From contig NZ_RSED01000001.1 of NCBI RefSeq assembly GCF_003933735.1, forward strand, positions 124,001-188,000: DNA of 64,000 bases, written 5' to 3'. Position numbers and translations under genes: made by a program. The notes beneath the pieces are model-generated. The model had not been told where the DNA came from and did no database searches. It worked only from the letters and a program-made list of their open reading frames with translations. Shown piece by piece: positions 8,664 to 17,711 of the stretch. Every line of letters begins with the position of its first letter. The first letter of the stretch is position 1. The stretch comes from Aquabacterium soli. GTDB taxonomy: Bacteria; Pseudomonadota; Gammaproteobacteria; Burkholderiales; Burkholderiaceae_C.

Positions 8664-9467
8664 ATGGACCTCGTCACCCCTGATGCCAAGCCGCTGCTGC
8701 GGGTGCGGCAGGTCAGCAAGCGCTTTGCCAGCGGCACGCTGGCGCTGCGCGATGTGAGCCTGGATGTAGGCCAGCACCAGTTCATCTCGCTGCTGGGGCC
8801 TTCGGGTTGCGGCAAGAGCACCTTGCTGCGCCTGATCGCCGGGCTGGGCCAGCCCTCGGCCGGCCAGATCGACTGGCCCACCAGCGCCTGCGATGCCCGC
8901 GGGCTGGCACAGCCAGAACTCTCCTTCGTGTTCCAGGAGCCCACGCTGATGCCCTGGGCCACGGCGCGGCGCAACGTGAGCCTGCCCCTGCGGCTGGCCG
9001 GCATGCCGGCCAGGTTGGCCGATGAGCGTGCCTGTGAGGCGCTGGCCTCGATGGGCCTGGCGGGTTTCGAGGATGCCTACCCGCGCGAGCTGTCCGGTGG
9101 CATGAAGATGCGCGTGTCCATCGCACGGGGGCTGGTCACCAGGCCGCGCATCCTGCTGATGGACGAGCCCTTCGCCGCGCTGGACGAGATCACGCGCATG
9201 AAGCTGAACCACGACCTGCTGGCCCTGTGGCAGCGCGAACGCTTCAGCGTGGTCTTCGTGACGCACTCGGTGTTCGAAAGCGTGTACCTCTCTCAGCGCG
9301 TGGTGGTGCTGGCCGCCCGCCCCGGCCGCATCCATGCCGATCTGGACGTGGCCGAGCCCTACCCCCGGCCAGCCTCGTACCGCACCTCTGCCGTCTATGC
9401 GCGCCATTGCGAACGCGCCTCGGCCGCGCTGGAATCCACCTTGCCGATGGAAAGACAAGCCGCATGA
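8664..9467 (+). CDS. ABC transporter ATP-binding protein
   Basis: 267 residues with all ABC motifs: Walker A GPSGCGKST at 45-53, a Q-loop FQEPTLMPW at about 90, the signature LSGGM at 143-147 and Walker B ILLMDE at 163-168. It belongs to the nitrate/sulfonate/taurine/pyrimidine importer ATPase group (SsuB/TauB-like). It starts three bases after the binding-protein gene and its stop overlaps the permease start (ATGA), so subunit stoichiometry is probably set by translational coupling. Confidence 0.95.
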   Translation: MDLVTPDAKPLLRVRQVSKRFASGTLALRDVSLDVGQHQFISLLGPSGCGKSTLLRLIAGLGQPSAGQIDWPTSACDARGLAQPELSFVFQEPTLMPWATARRNVSLPLRLAGMPARLADERACEALASMGLAGFEDAYPRELSGGMKMRVSIARGLVTRPRILLMDEPFAALDEITRMKLNHDLLALWQRERFSVVFVTHSVFESVYLSQRVVVLAARPGRIHADLDVAEPYPRPASYRTSAVYARHCERASAALESTLPMERQAA

Positions 9468-10351
9468 ACGCGAACCTCTCTCACGCCGCATCGGCACAGG
9501 CCGCAATCGACGCGGTGCTGCTGGACGATGTCGTCATCCCGCCGCCGCGCCGCGTGCTGGGCATCGCGCCTGCGCACTGGGCGCGCGTGCTGGCCCCCTT
9601 GTTCACCGGCCTGGCCGTGCTGCTGCTGTGGGAAGCCGTGGTGCGCCTCAGGGGCATCCCGCCCTTCGTGCTGCCCGGCCCCTGGCTGATCGCCACCACG
9701 CTGGTGCAGGACTGGTCGCTGCTGGCCGGCTCGCTGTGGATCACCCTGGCGATCTCGCTGGCGGCGCTCAGCGCGGCGGTGGTGCTGGGCATGGCCCTGG
9801 CCATCCTGTTCACGCAGTCCAAGTGGATGGAGCTGTCGCTGTTCCCGTATGCCGTGGTGCTGCAGGTGACCCCGGTGGTGGCGATCGCGCCGTTGATCAT
9901 CCTGTGGGCCGACAACCTCACGGCGTCGCTGCTGATCTGCGCGTGGCTGGTGGCCTTCTTCCCGATCCTGTCGAACACGACCTTGGGCCTGAACTCGGCC
10001 GACCATCACCTGGTCAACCTGTTCCAACTCTACCGCGCCACGCGCTGGCAGACGCTGTGGAACCTGCGCCTGCCGGCCGCCATGCCCTACTTCCTGGGCG
10101 GGTTGCGCATCTCAGGCGGGCTGTCGCTGATCGGGGCGGTGGTGGCCGAGTTCGTGGCGGGCACTTCGGGCACGCAGTCGGGGCTGGCCTTCCGCATCCT
10201 CGAAGCGGGCTTTCAGCTGCAGATCCCGCGCATGTTCGCCGCGCTGCTGCTGGTGTCGTTGTGCGGCATCGTGATCTTCGCCTGCCTGTCGCTGGTCTCG
10301 CACCTGGCGCTGCGGCACTGGCATGACAGCGCGGTCTCGCGCGAGAACTGA
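9464..10351 (+). CDS. ABC transporter permease
   Basis: 295 residues from ATG 9464, overlapping the ATPase stop by four bases. Six or so membrane helices are visible, with a BPD-type cytoplasmic loop around residues 195-225 (LYRATRWQTLWNLRLPAAMPY in two pieces) that matches the EAA contact loop to the ATPase. It is the membrane channel of the importer formed with the two preceding genes. The first 40 residues are a hydrophilic cytoplasmic extension. Confidence 0.93.
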   Translation: MNANLSHAASAQAAIDAVLLDDVVIPPPRRVLGIAPAHWARVLAPLFTGLAVLLLWEAVVRLRGIPPFVLPGPWLIATTLVQDWSLLAGSLWITLAISLAALSAAVVLGMALAILFTQSKWMELSLFPYAVVLQVTPVVAIAPLIILWADNLTASLLICAWLVAFFPILSNTTLGLNSADHHLVNLFQLYRATRWQTLWNLRLPAAMPYFLGGLRISGGLSLIGAVVAEFVAGTSGTQSGLAFRILEAGFQLQIPRMFAALLLVSLCGIVIFACLSLVSHLALRHWHDSAVSREN

Positions 10352-10363
10352 AAGGCCTCCGCC

Positions 10364-11737
10364 ATGAGCTTCCCGATGACCACGGTGCCTGCCTTTTTCC
10401 CGATGCCTTCAGGCGATCGCTGCGCCTTGCGCCATGTGCGTGTGCCCCGCTGCCTGCTGCGGCCTTCGCCTACGCAGGACGAGACGTGGCACACGGTGGG
10501 TGATGGCGATCTGGCCCAGGTGGACCTGCTGATCGATGGGGGCCGCATCGCCGCCATCGAGCCGGCCGGCACCCTGCCCGAATCGCTCGGCCCGAGCCTG
10601 GACCAGTCCATGGTGCTGCCCGGCCTGGTCGATTGCCACACGCACCTGGACAAGGGCCACATCTGGCCGCGCCGGCCCAATCCCACGGGCGATGTGCCCG
10701 GCGCCGCGCACGCCACCGGCGTGGACCGCGAGGCCCGCTGGCATGCCGAGGATGTCTACCGACGGGCCAGCTTCGGCCTGATGACAGCGCACGCACGCGG
10801 CGTGGTGGCGATCCGCACACACCTGGATTCGCTCGCACCGCAGGCCGGCATCTCTTTCCCGGTGTTCGAGCGCCTGCGCGCCGAATGGGCCGGCCGCATC
10901 GCGCTGCAGGCCTCGTCCATCGCGCCCCTGGACATCTTCCTGACCGAAGAGGGCCGGGCGCTGGCCGACACGGTGGCCGCCGCCGGCGCCAGGCTGGGCT
11001 GCGTCACGCGCTTTCGCCAGCTGCCCAACGTGCCGCTGCCGCCCGAGTTCGACGTGGCCATGACGCGCGTGTTCCAGCTGGCCACCGAGCGAGGCCTGGA
11101 CCTCGACCTGCATGTCGACGAAGCCAGCGACCCGCAAGCGCGCAGCCTGATCCGTGTGGCGCAACTGGCCGTGCAGCTGGGCTTCAAGGGCCGCATCCTG
11201 TGCGGCCACTGCTGCTCGCTGGCCCTGCAGCCCGACGAGGCCATCGAGGCCACACTGCAAGCCTGTGCGCAGGCCGGCGTCGACATCGTCAGCCTGCCCA
11301 CGGTCAACATGTACCTGCAATCACGCGCGCCCGGCCGCACGCCCCGCTGGCGCGGCGTCACCGTGCTGCACGAGATGAAGGCCCGTGGCCTGCGCGTGGC
11401 CGTGGCCGGCGACAACTGCCGCGATCCCTTCCACGCCTATGGCGACCACGACATGCTCGACACCTTCACGCAGGCCGTGAAGATCCTGCAGCTGGACCAC
11501 CCGCTGGGCGACTGGATCACCTCGGCGTCTTCCGTCCCCGCCGCCATCATGGGCCTGCCCGACACCGTGGGCACCGTGGCCGTGGGCGGTGATGCCGACC
11601 TGATCGTGCTGCGCGCACGCGACTGGTCCGAGGCCCTGTCGCGCCACCAGTTCGACCGCGTCGTGCTGCGCCGTGGCCGCGCCATCGACACCACCTTGCC
11701 TGACTACCGGTTGCTCGACGAGCTCATGTCCGGCTGA
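10364..11737 (+). CDS. amidohydrolase, cytosine-deaminase-like
   Basis: 457 residues. The amidohydrolase metal ligands are visible in order: DCHTHLDKGH near residue 87, DLHVDEASD near 248, ILCGHCCSL near 277 and GDNCRDPF near 353; this set matches the CodA-like cytosine deaminase/N-isopropylammelide hydrolase group. The C-terminal part returns to the beta-sandwich of the family (GGDADLIVLRARDW). By family these enzymes hydrolyse an amine or amide on a nitrogen heterocycle. The gene follows the importer by 12 bases, so its substrate may be what the importer brings in. The exact substrate cannot be read from sequence. Confidence 0.87.
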   Translation: MSFPMTTVPAFFPMPSGDRCALRHVRVPRCLLRPSPTQDETWHTVGDGDLAQVDLLIDGGRIAAIEPAGTLPESLGPSLDQSMVLPGLVDCHTHLDKGHIWPRRPNPTGDVPGAAHATGVDREARWHAEDVYRRASFGLMTAHARGVVAIRTHLDSLAPQAGISFPVFERLRAEWAGRIALQASSIAPLDIFLTEEGRALADTVAAAGARLGCVTRFRQLPNVPLPPEFDVAMTRVFQLATERGLDLDLHVDEASDPQARSLIRVAQLAVQLGFKGRILCGHCCSLALQPDEAIEATLQACAQAGVDIVSLPTVNMYLQSRAPGRTPRWRGVTVLHEMKARGLRVAVAGDNCRDPFHAYGDHDMLDTFTQAVKILQLDHPLGDWITSASSVPAAIMGLPDTVGTVAVGGDADLIVLRARDWSEALSRHQFDRVVLRRGRAIDTTLPDYRLLDELMSG

Positions 11738-11858
11738 CGTTTCTCTCTACCCGCGCTGCGTTCCGTTGGTTGCCTGAAGAGCGGGTGGCCAGGGACAGGT
11801 GCGCCCTCGTTCTTTGTCCCTGCTTCCCAGCCTTCGACCTTCCTGTTGCGAGTTCGCC

Positions 11859-12914
11859 ATGCCCCCATTGAAGTTCCATTCCGCTCCACTGCGCGCCAAC
11901 GTGCTGCCCATCCGCAAGGTTGCGCTGGCCGCCCTGTGCGTTGCTGCCTGCGCCACCGCCCAGGCGCAGTCGGCGCCTGCCGCCACCACCGTCCAGGTCT
12001 ACGGCCTGATGGACATCGGCCTGGGCTCCTTCAAGGATGCAGGCGGCGATCGCGTGACCCGCGTCGAATCAGGCGCCATGACCACCAGCTTCATCGGCTT
12101 CAAGGGCGTGGAAGACCTGGGCGGCGGCCTCACGGCCAACTTCGTGCTCGAGAGCTTCATGCTCAATGACACGGGCATGTCCGGCAGCTTCGCGGGCGAT
12201 CCGTTCTACAGCCGCGCTGCTTATGTCGGCCTGAAGAAGGAGGGGCTGGGCCAACTGCGCATGGGCCGCGTGCCCACGCCGCTGTTCGCCAACGTGCTGA
12301 TGTACAACCCGCTGGTCTCGTCGTACAACTACTCGCCGGCCATCCGCAGCCACTACTCCTACACCGGCAAGACCTCGGGCGGCACGGCCTGGTCCAACGC
12401 CGTGGCCTACACCTCGCCCGATCTGGGCGGCGTCACGGTGGACCTGCTCTACGCGCCCAGGGAATCTGCCCAGGGCGACAACACCAGCGCAGCCGTGCGC
12501 TACAACAGCGGCGCCTTCTCGGGCGGCCTGGTCGTGCAGCGTGTGCAGGCCAGCTTTGCCTCGGGCGAGGAAACCACATGGCAGTTGGGCGCCTCGTACA
12601 ACGCGGGCTTCGCCAAGTTCTTTGGCCAATATGGCCGCGTGCGCGAGACCGACACGCAGACCACCAACGCCGGCACGCGCGACACCATCTCGCAGTTCGG
12701 CGCCTCGGTGCCCGTGGGCAACGGCGCGGTGCTGGCCTCGTGGGGCCAAGCCAGGACCTCCGGTACGCGCGAGGCCACGCGCAGCTTCACCACCATCGGC
12801 TATGACCACTACCTGAGCAAGCGCACCGACCTCTACGCCATCGCCATGGGCGACCGGTGGACGGGCCGCTCGGACGGCAGCAGCTTCGGCGTCGGCATCC
12901 GCCACCGCTTCTGA
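11859..12914 (+). CDS. Gram-negative porin (Burkholderiales type)
   Basis: 351 residues from ATG 11859. A signal peptide with a cleavage site after ATAQAQ at about residue 37 is followed by VQVYGLMDIGLG, the hallmark first strand of betaproteobacterial porins, and alternating beta-strands ending in a C-terminal phenylalanine (GVGIRHRF), the outer-membrane insertion signal. It is a little shorter than many porins of the group. Its place inside the island suggests it admits the substrate across the outer membrane. Confidence 0.93.
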   Translation: MPPLKFHSAPLRANVLPIRKVALAALCVAACATAQAQSAPAATTVQVYGLMDIGLGSFKDAGGDRVTRVESGAMTTSFIGFKGVEDLGGGLTANFVLESFMLNDTGMSGSFAGDPFYSRAAYVGLKKEGLGQLRMGRVPTPLFANVLMYNPLVSSYNYSPAIRSHYSYTGKTSGGTAWSNAVAYTSPDLGGVTVDLLYAPRESAQGDNTSAAVRYNSGAFSGGLVVQRVQASFASGEETTWQLGASYNAGFAKFFGQYGRVRETDTQTTNAGTRDTISQFGASVPVGNGAVLASWGQARTSGTREATRSFTTIGYDHYLSKRTDLYAIAMGDRWTGRSDGSSFGVGIRHRF

Positions 12915-12934
12915 GCCAACCGAGGAGCCTGCCC

Positions 12935-13936
12935 ATGATCCAGCCCGCCATGCCCAACGCCACCTTGCCTGCCGACCCACGCGAGGTCCGTGTCGTGGCC
13001 CGCCACGCCTTGGCCGACGGCATCGCCGGCTTCGACCTGCAGGCGCTCGACGGCTTACCGCTGCCGCCCTTCACCGCTGGCGCTCACATCGACGTGCACA
13101 CACCCGCCGGGGCCGTGCGCCCCTACTCGCTGTGGGGCGCCCCGGCCGAGGGTCGCTACCGCATCGCGGTGCAGCTCGAGGCCGGCGGGCGAGGCGGCTC
13201 CGTGTCCATGCACCGCGATGTGCAAGAGGGTACTGTCTTGCGCATTGGCCAAACTCGCAACCAGTTCTGCCTCGACGAAGCCGCGCCGCGCAGCCTGTTG
13301 CTGGCGGGCGGCATCGGCATCACGCCGCTGCTGTCCATGGCCCACCGCCTGCACGAACTGGGCGCCGGTTTTGCGCTGCACCACTGCACGCGCAACCGGG
13401 CCAGCGCCGCTTTTGCCCAGGCCCTTCGCGAGGCGCCCTTCGCCTCGCGGGTACGCCATCACCATGACGACGAACCCGCCACCGCGCTCGACATCGACCA
13501 ACTGCTGTCCGATGCCGCAGCTGGCACCCACCTCTACGTCTGCGGACCGCAAGGCTTCATGGATGCAGCCCTGTCGGCAGCGCGCCGCCTGGGCTGGGAC
13601 GACAACCGCCTGCACCAGGAGCACTTCGCCGCACCGGCGGGCACCGCATCGGCCGACACCGGCGGTGATCGCGCCTTCATGGTGCGTCTGCAGCGCAGCC
13701 AGCGCCTGATCCCCGTGGCCGCGCGCCAGACCCTGGTCGAAGCCCTGGCCGCGCATGGGGTGCTCATCCCCGTGTCCTGCGAGCAAGGGTTGTGCGGCAC
13801 CTGCGAGACCCGCGTGCTCGAAGGCGACATCGACCACCGCGATGTCCACCTGTCGCCCAGGGAGCAGGCCCTGAACGACCGCCTGATGGCTTGCTGCTCT
13901 CGCGCCCGCTCGGCCTGCCTGGTGCTGGACCTGTGA
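12935..13936 (+). CDS. PDR-type oxidoreductase (FMN/NAD(H)/2Fe-2S)
   Basis: 333 residues from ATG 12935, preceded by a GAGGAG ribosome site. It shows the phthalate-dioxygenase-reductase order: flavin domain with RPYSL at 62-66, NAD-binding domain with GGIGITP at 125-131 and CGPQGFM at 203-209, then a C-terminal plant-type 2Fe-2S domain with cysteines 282, 287, 290 and 320. Such reductases, including VanB, pass electrons to a Rieske oxygenase. No Rieske oxygenase gene occurs in this window, so the partner must be elsewhere or the reductase serves another enzyme. Confidence 0.93.
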   Translation: MIQPAMPNATLPADPREVRVVARHALADGIAGFDLQALDGLPLPPFTAGAHIDVHTPAGAVRPYSLWGAPAEGRYRIAVQLEAGGRGGSVSMHRDVQEGTVLRIGQTRNQFCLDEAAPRSLLLAGGIGITPLLSMAHRLHELGAGFALHHCTRNRASAAFAQALREAPFASRVRHHHDDEPATALDIDQLLSDAAAGTHLYVCGPQGFMDAALSAARRLGWDDNRLHQEHFAAPAGTASADTGGDRAFMVRLQRSQRLIPVAARQTLVEALAAHGVLIPVSCEQGLCGTCETRVLEGDIDHRDVHLSPREQALNDRLMACCSRARSACLVLDL

Positions 13937-14049
13937 CCGGGGTGTTGCGGCCATGCCCGCCAATGCCCATCAATGCCCGTTAGCATGTGCCGATGGGCGC
14001 CCGGCCCGATCACCTCGATCGCCAGCCCGCCCCCACAGGACACACCACC

Positions 14050-14730
14050 ATGCTTGACACCCTCGACATCGACCCCGGCGTGCCACCCGCCGCCACCCTC
14101 ATCGTGCTGCACGGCCTGGGTGCCGACGGCAACGACTTCGTGCCCATCTGCGACGAGCTTGACCTCACCGCCATCGGCCCCGTGCGCTTCGTGTTCCCGC
14201 ATGCGCCGGTGCGCCCCGTGACCATCAACGGCGGCCACGCCATGCGCGCCTGGTACGACATCCTGGGCCTGGGCGGCCGATCACCCGAAGACGAGCCCGG
14301 CCTGCGCCAGTCCATCGCCGACATCGAAGCCCTGCTGGCGCGCGAGCAGGCGCGCGGCGTGCCGGCCTCGCGCACCGTGCTGATGGGCTTCTCGCAAGGC
14401 TGCGCGATGTCGCTGCTGGCCGGGCTGCGGCATCCGAGCCGCCTGGCCGGCATCGTCGGCCTGTCGGGCTACCTGCCGCTGGCCGACACCCTGGCGGCCG
14501 AGCGCAGCGCCGCCAATGCGGATGTGCCGGTGTTCATGGCGCATGGCCGGCATGACGACGTCGTGAACATCGCGCGCGGACAGCAGGCCCGCGACACGCT
14601 GGCTGGCCTGGGCTATGGCGTGGAATGGCACGACTACGCCATGCCCCATTCGGTCTGCGCCGAGGAGGTGGCCGATCTCAATGCGTGGCTGCTCAAGGTG
14701 CTGACCGCCGCCAGCCAGGGCCAGGGCTGA
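14050..14730 (+). CDS. alpha/beta-hydrolase (carboxylesterase/phospholipase type)
   Basis: 226 residues from ATG 14050. The esterase motifs are clear: LHGLGADGND near residue 20, the nucleophile elbow GFSQG with Ser115, an acidic residue in HGRHDDVV near 169, and His200 in MPHSV. This matches the small serine carboxylesterase/acyl-protein-thioesterase-like family (EstB type). It sits at the end of the catabolic island, 113 bases after the reductase, and could belong to it or be independent. It is convergent with the diguanylate cyclase, only 14 bases apart. Confidence 0.92.
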   Translation: MLDTLDIDPGVPPAATLIVLHGLGADGNDFVPICDELDLTAIGPVRFVFPHAPVRPVTINGGHAMRAWYDILGLGGRSPEDEPGLRQSIADIEALLAREQARGVPASRTVLMGFSQGCAMSLLAGLRHPSRLAGIVGLSGYLPLADTLAAERSAANADVPVFMAHGRHDDVVNIARGQQARDTLAGLGYGVEWHDYAMPHSVCAEEVADLNAWLLKVLTAASQGQG

Positions 14731-14744
14731 ACGGGGCAGGCGGC

Positions 14745-16565
14745 TCAGCCTGCCACGGTGCGGTTGCGCCCGCCGCGCTTGGCCCGGTACAGCGCCTGGT
14801 CGGCGCGCTCGATGGTCTGGTCGATCGTTTCTTCGTAGCGCTGCTCGGTCAGCCCGGACGAGAAGGTCACGCGCAGCCCGGGGATGGTGTCCGCCATGGG
14901 CGCGGCATTGATCACCTCGCGCAGCCGCTCCAGCCCGGCCTCGGCCTGGTCCAGCCGGCAGTCCGTCAGCATCAGCAGGAACTCCTCGCCGCCCCAGCGC
15001 GCGATCACGTCGGAATCGCGCATCACCGACTGCGCGTGCTGCGCGAAGTGCCGCAGCACCTCGTCGCCCACGCCGTGGCCGTGCGTGTCGTTCACGTGCT
15101 TGAAGTGGTCGATGTCCAGGATGCCGATGCAGAAGATGCGCCCGCCCTTGTCGCTGAATTTCTTCTGCAGCGCCAGGGTCTCCATCATGTGGCGGCGATT
15201 GAACAGGCCGGTCAGCTCGTCACGCGTGGCGAGGGTCTGGATGCGGGCCAGCGCCTCGGCCAGCTCGTCCTTGCGCGATTGCAGGCGGTGGCGCAGCGTG
15301 CTCAGCTGCCCCGACAGCACCGAGATCGTGGGCAGCGAGGTGCAGGCGAACAGGAAGTTCACCATCTCCTGGCGCACCGGGTAGCGGTCCGGTGCCAGCG
15401 TGGCCATGAAGAGCATCGTCAGGCCCTGGCTGCACAGCGCGAAGAAGGCCGCCATGCGCGTCTGCTTGGCCGTCAGGTTGAACATGCCGAACATCAGGAT
15501 CAACGCCAGCAGGATCAAGGCCGCACCGCGCGATTCACCCAGGATCGCGTAGGACCAGACCACGCAGGTCAGCGCCACCATGATCTGCGGCAGGGTCAGC
15601 GACGGGTCGGCGAAGTGCAGGTTCAGGCCGCTGCGCAGCAGGGCGTAGAACACGCCCACGTTGGCCATCATGTAGCAGCCGAGCCACCAGCCCAGGCGCG
15701 CCTCGACCGCACCGGTGCTCACCGCATAGGCCAGCACGATGGTGCAGATCACGAAGTTGGCCGCGGCCATCATGTAGCGCTGGATGCGCAGGCGCTGCCT
15801 GGCATCGTCGGTGAACAGCATCACACCCAGGGCGTGCAGCACCCCCGAGCTTTCTTCCGTGTCGTTGCTGGTGTACTGCCACAGCGTGACCACCACCACG
15901 GCCACCAGCATGAAGCGCACCAGCTCGCCCCCCATGTCATGGTTCTGCGGATCGGTGTGCACCAGCCAGACCATCACGCCGCCCATCAGGGCCAGCACGT
16001 AGCCGCTCAGCAGGCGGACCTTGCCTGGGCGCAGGTTGCGAAAGCCGAACAGCAGCACCGGCGCCAGCATCAGCAGCACACCGTCACGCAGGGGGCCGCC
16101 GAAGGTGTAGACCCAGGCCGTCACGGTGGCGGGCAGCAGCATCTGCGGCATCGTGAGCGAGGGATCCGCGAACTGCCGGTTCAGGCCGCTGCGCAGCAGG
16201 GTGTAGAAGGCCGCCACCATGGCCAGCAGCACGAAGCTCACCTGGTGCACCGGCACCTCGGGCAGCCATCCGTACCGTGCTGCCAGATTGAGCAGCACGA
16301 TGAACACCAGGTAGTTGAAGCCGCCCATCAGGGAGCGGCGTGTGCGCAGTCGCTGCTTCCAGTCGTCGCCCAGCACCAGCCGGGTCAGCGGGCCGACCTG
16401 GCGCAGGGTGTCGGGGTGTGCCATGCCGGTCGTACCGGTCTCCGCGGCCACGGGAGGCGCCGTGAGCGGTTCGGCATGCGGCGCGGCCTCCGTGGCAGGA
16501 CCGTGGATCGCCAGCGGCGCTCCCACCACGGACAAGTGCTTTTTGGGCGTGTTTGTTACTGCCAT
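14745..16565 (-). CDS. diguanylate cyclase with duplicated membrane sensor region
   Basis: 606 residues from ATG 16565 (a TTG at 16607 would add 14). Two similar membrane modules sit in tandem: the first contains FYTLLRSGLNRQFADPSLT at about residue 120 and the second FYALLRSGLNLHFADPSLT at about 306, each preceded by a D-x-x-x-Q-R-L-R start, with a spacing of 186 residues. A GGDEF domain follows with FNRRH and the variant but active GGEEF signature at about 525-529. It therefore should make c-di-GMP in response to a membrane-sensed signal. No EAL domain is present. Confidence 0.92.
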   Translation of the reverse strand: MAVTNTPKKHLSVVGAPLAIHGPATEAAPHAEPLTAPPVAAETGTTGMAHPDTLRQVGPLTRLVLGDDWKQRLRTRRSLMGGFNYLVFIVLLNLAARYGWLPEVPVHQVSFVLLAMVAAFYTLLRSGLNRQFADPSLTMPQMLLPATVTAWVYTFGGPLRDGVLLMLAPVLLFGFRNLRPGKVRLLSGYVLALMGGVMVWLVHTDPQNHDMGGELVRFMLVAVVVVTLWQYTSNDTEESSGVLHALGVMLFTDDARQRLRIQRYMMAAANFVICTIVLAYAVSTGAVEARLGWWLGCYMMANVGVFYALLRSGLNLHFADPSLTLPQIMVALTCVVWSYAILGESRGAALILLALILMFGMFNLTAKQTRMAAFFALCSQGLTMLFMATLAPDRYPVRQEMVNFLFACTSLPTISVLSGQLSTLRHRLQSRKDELAEALARIQTLATRDELTGLFNRRHMMETLALQKKFSDKGGRIFCIGILDIDHFKHVNDTHGHGVGDEVLRHFAQHAQSVMRDSDVIARWGGEEFLLMLTDCRLDQAEAGLERLREVINAAPMADTIPGLRVTFSSGLTEQRYEETIDQTIERADQALYRAKRGGRNRTVAG

Positions 16566-16643
16566 GCACGGTTTGTCGGCCGCGCTTGAAATTTCTTGAT
16601 GTGCCAAACGCCAGGGTTTGCCCTGGGGGTGGCCCTGTGCGGG

Positions 16644-16686
16644 CCAAAAAATAACGGGTCGGCAGGGAAACTTCCTGCCGACCCGT
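16644..16686 (-). terminator. Rho-independent terminator
   Basis: A perfect 13-base stem (16654-16666 with 16674-16686) and 7-base loop. Read on the minus strand it is followed by TTATTTTTT, so it ends the outer-membrane protein transcript that stops at 16759. Confidence 0.85.
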
Positions 16687-16758
16687 GTGCGTGACGGAAC
16701 ACCTGGTGTGTCTGCCCCCCAACGGCGACCGATGGCAAAGCCCAGGTTCCCTGAGAAA

Positions 16759-17424
16759 TCAGAAGCGGTAGCTCATGCCCACGCTGAGTTGCGGGATGAC
16801 GCGCACCTTGGCCACGTCGTCGCGCAGGTCCTGCACTTCGCGGTCGATGTCGGCCTGCGACACGCCATAGGTGGCGAGGTTCGTGTCCACGTCCAGCTTG
16901 GCCTTGCCGATCGACACGCCCACGTCGGCGATGAAGCCCCAGCCCGGCTCGCGCCGGTGGTGGCCCCAGCCGATGCCCACATAGGGCGTGACCTTGGGGA
17001 CCTTCACGTCGGCGTTGAGGTACTCGTTGCCATTGGCGATGTAGTTGGTGCCGCCGATGTTGACGATGCTGCCGGCCGGCATGTTCGAGCGCAGCTTGAG
17101 CGACATGTCGTTGACCGTCAGCCCGCCGGTCAGGCGAAAGCCGCCGCCTGCGGGGAAGTAGTCGGCGAACAGGCCAACCCGGGCCAGCTTGAGCTTGCCC
17201 TTGTAGTTGATGCCTTCGCGATTGCCGTCCTTGTTGTGCGAACCCAGCGATGCGTAGTCGGCCCGCAACACCACGCGGTCGGTCAATGTGTGGGCGTAGC
17301 CGCCCATCACGCCAGGGATGCCCACGGCGCCATAGGCTTCGCCAGCGCGGGCGGGGGTGTGCAGCACGGCTGCCAGGGTGGCCGCGGCCGCAAGGGCGCT
17401 GAGGCTGGATCGAGGGTGCGTCAT
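16759..17424 (-). CDS. outer-membrane beta-barrel protein (OmpW-like length)
   Basis: 221 residues from ATG 17424, chosen because AAGGAG lies eight bases upstream; the open frame extends to 17709 but that part lacks coding character. A signal peptide ends near residue 26 (ARAGEAYGAVG), and amphipathic strands follow, ending in VGMSYRF with a C-terminal phenylalanine. Size and ending suit a small eight-strand barrel. A short segment with charged residues (VSQADIDREVQDLRDDVAKVR) interrupts the last strands, probably an inward loop. Function is unknown; it is divergent from tssA and has its own terminator. Confidence 0.8.
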   Translation of the reverse strand: MTHPRSSLSALAAAATLAAVLHTPARAGEAYGAVGIPGVMGGYAHTLTDRVVLRADYASLGSHNKDGNREGINYKGKLKLARVGLFADYFPAGGGFRLTGGLTVNDMSLKLRSNMPAGSIVNIGGTNYIANGNEYLNADVKVPKVTPYVGIGWGHHRREPGWGFIADVGVSIGKAKLDVDTNLATYGVSQADIDREVQDLRDDVAKVRVIPQLSVGMSYRF

Positions 17425-17711
17425 CGCGAGCTCCTTGGCGTTTGACGTGGATCGGAGAGCGCTACTGTAGGCTGCTCGCCACAGGGCTGACGCCGAGTAA
17501 AGCAGGGTGCTGGCGGTGCTTTTTTCAGGCTGTTGTATCCCGGCCAGCGCAGACCGTGGGATGTCGTCTCCTAAACCGTAGGATTGACCCTCCGGTCGGC
17601 TGACCACACCATGCGAACCATGCCAACGCACGGCATGTTCACAACGCAGCGCTACAGTCCTCCGGTTTTTGCACGCATTTCTGCAACCCATACCATCCAT
17701 CACGGCCAACC
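17425..17711. promoter_or_regulatory. divergent upstream region of the T6SS operon
   Basis: 287 bases without a supported gene lie between the barrel protein and tssA, so promoters for both must be here. The region is visibly lower in G+C than its surroundings, especially 17500-17711. I could not place a convincing -35/-10 pair or sigma-54 site. Confidence 0.4.

Noticed and set aside
14625-16589. 654-codon plus-strand frame over the diguanylate cyclase gene
   Set aside because: Composition artefact opposite a gene with intact GGDEF motifs.
17669-17686. Sigma-54-like TTGCACG...CTGCA before tssA
   Set aside because: The essential GG of the -24 element is missing and the spacing is off by one.
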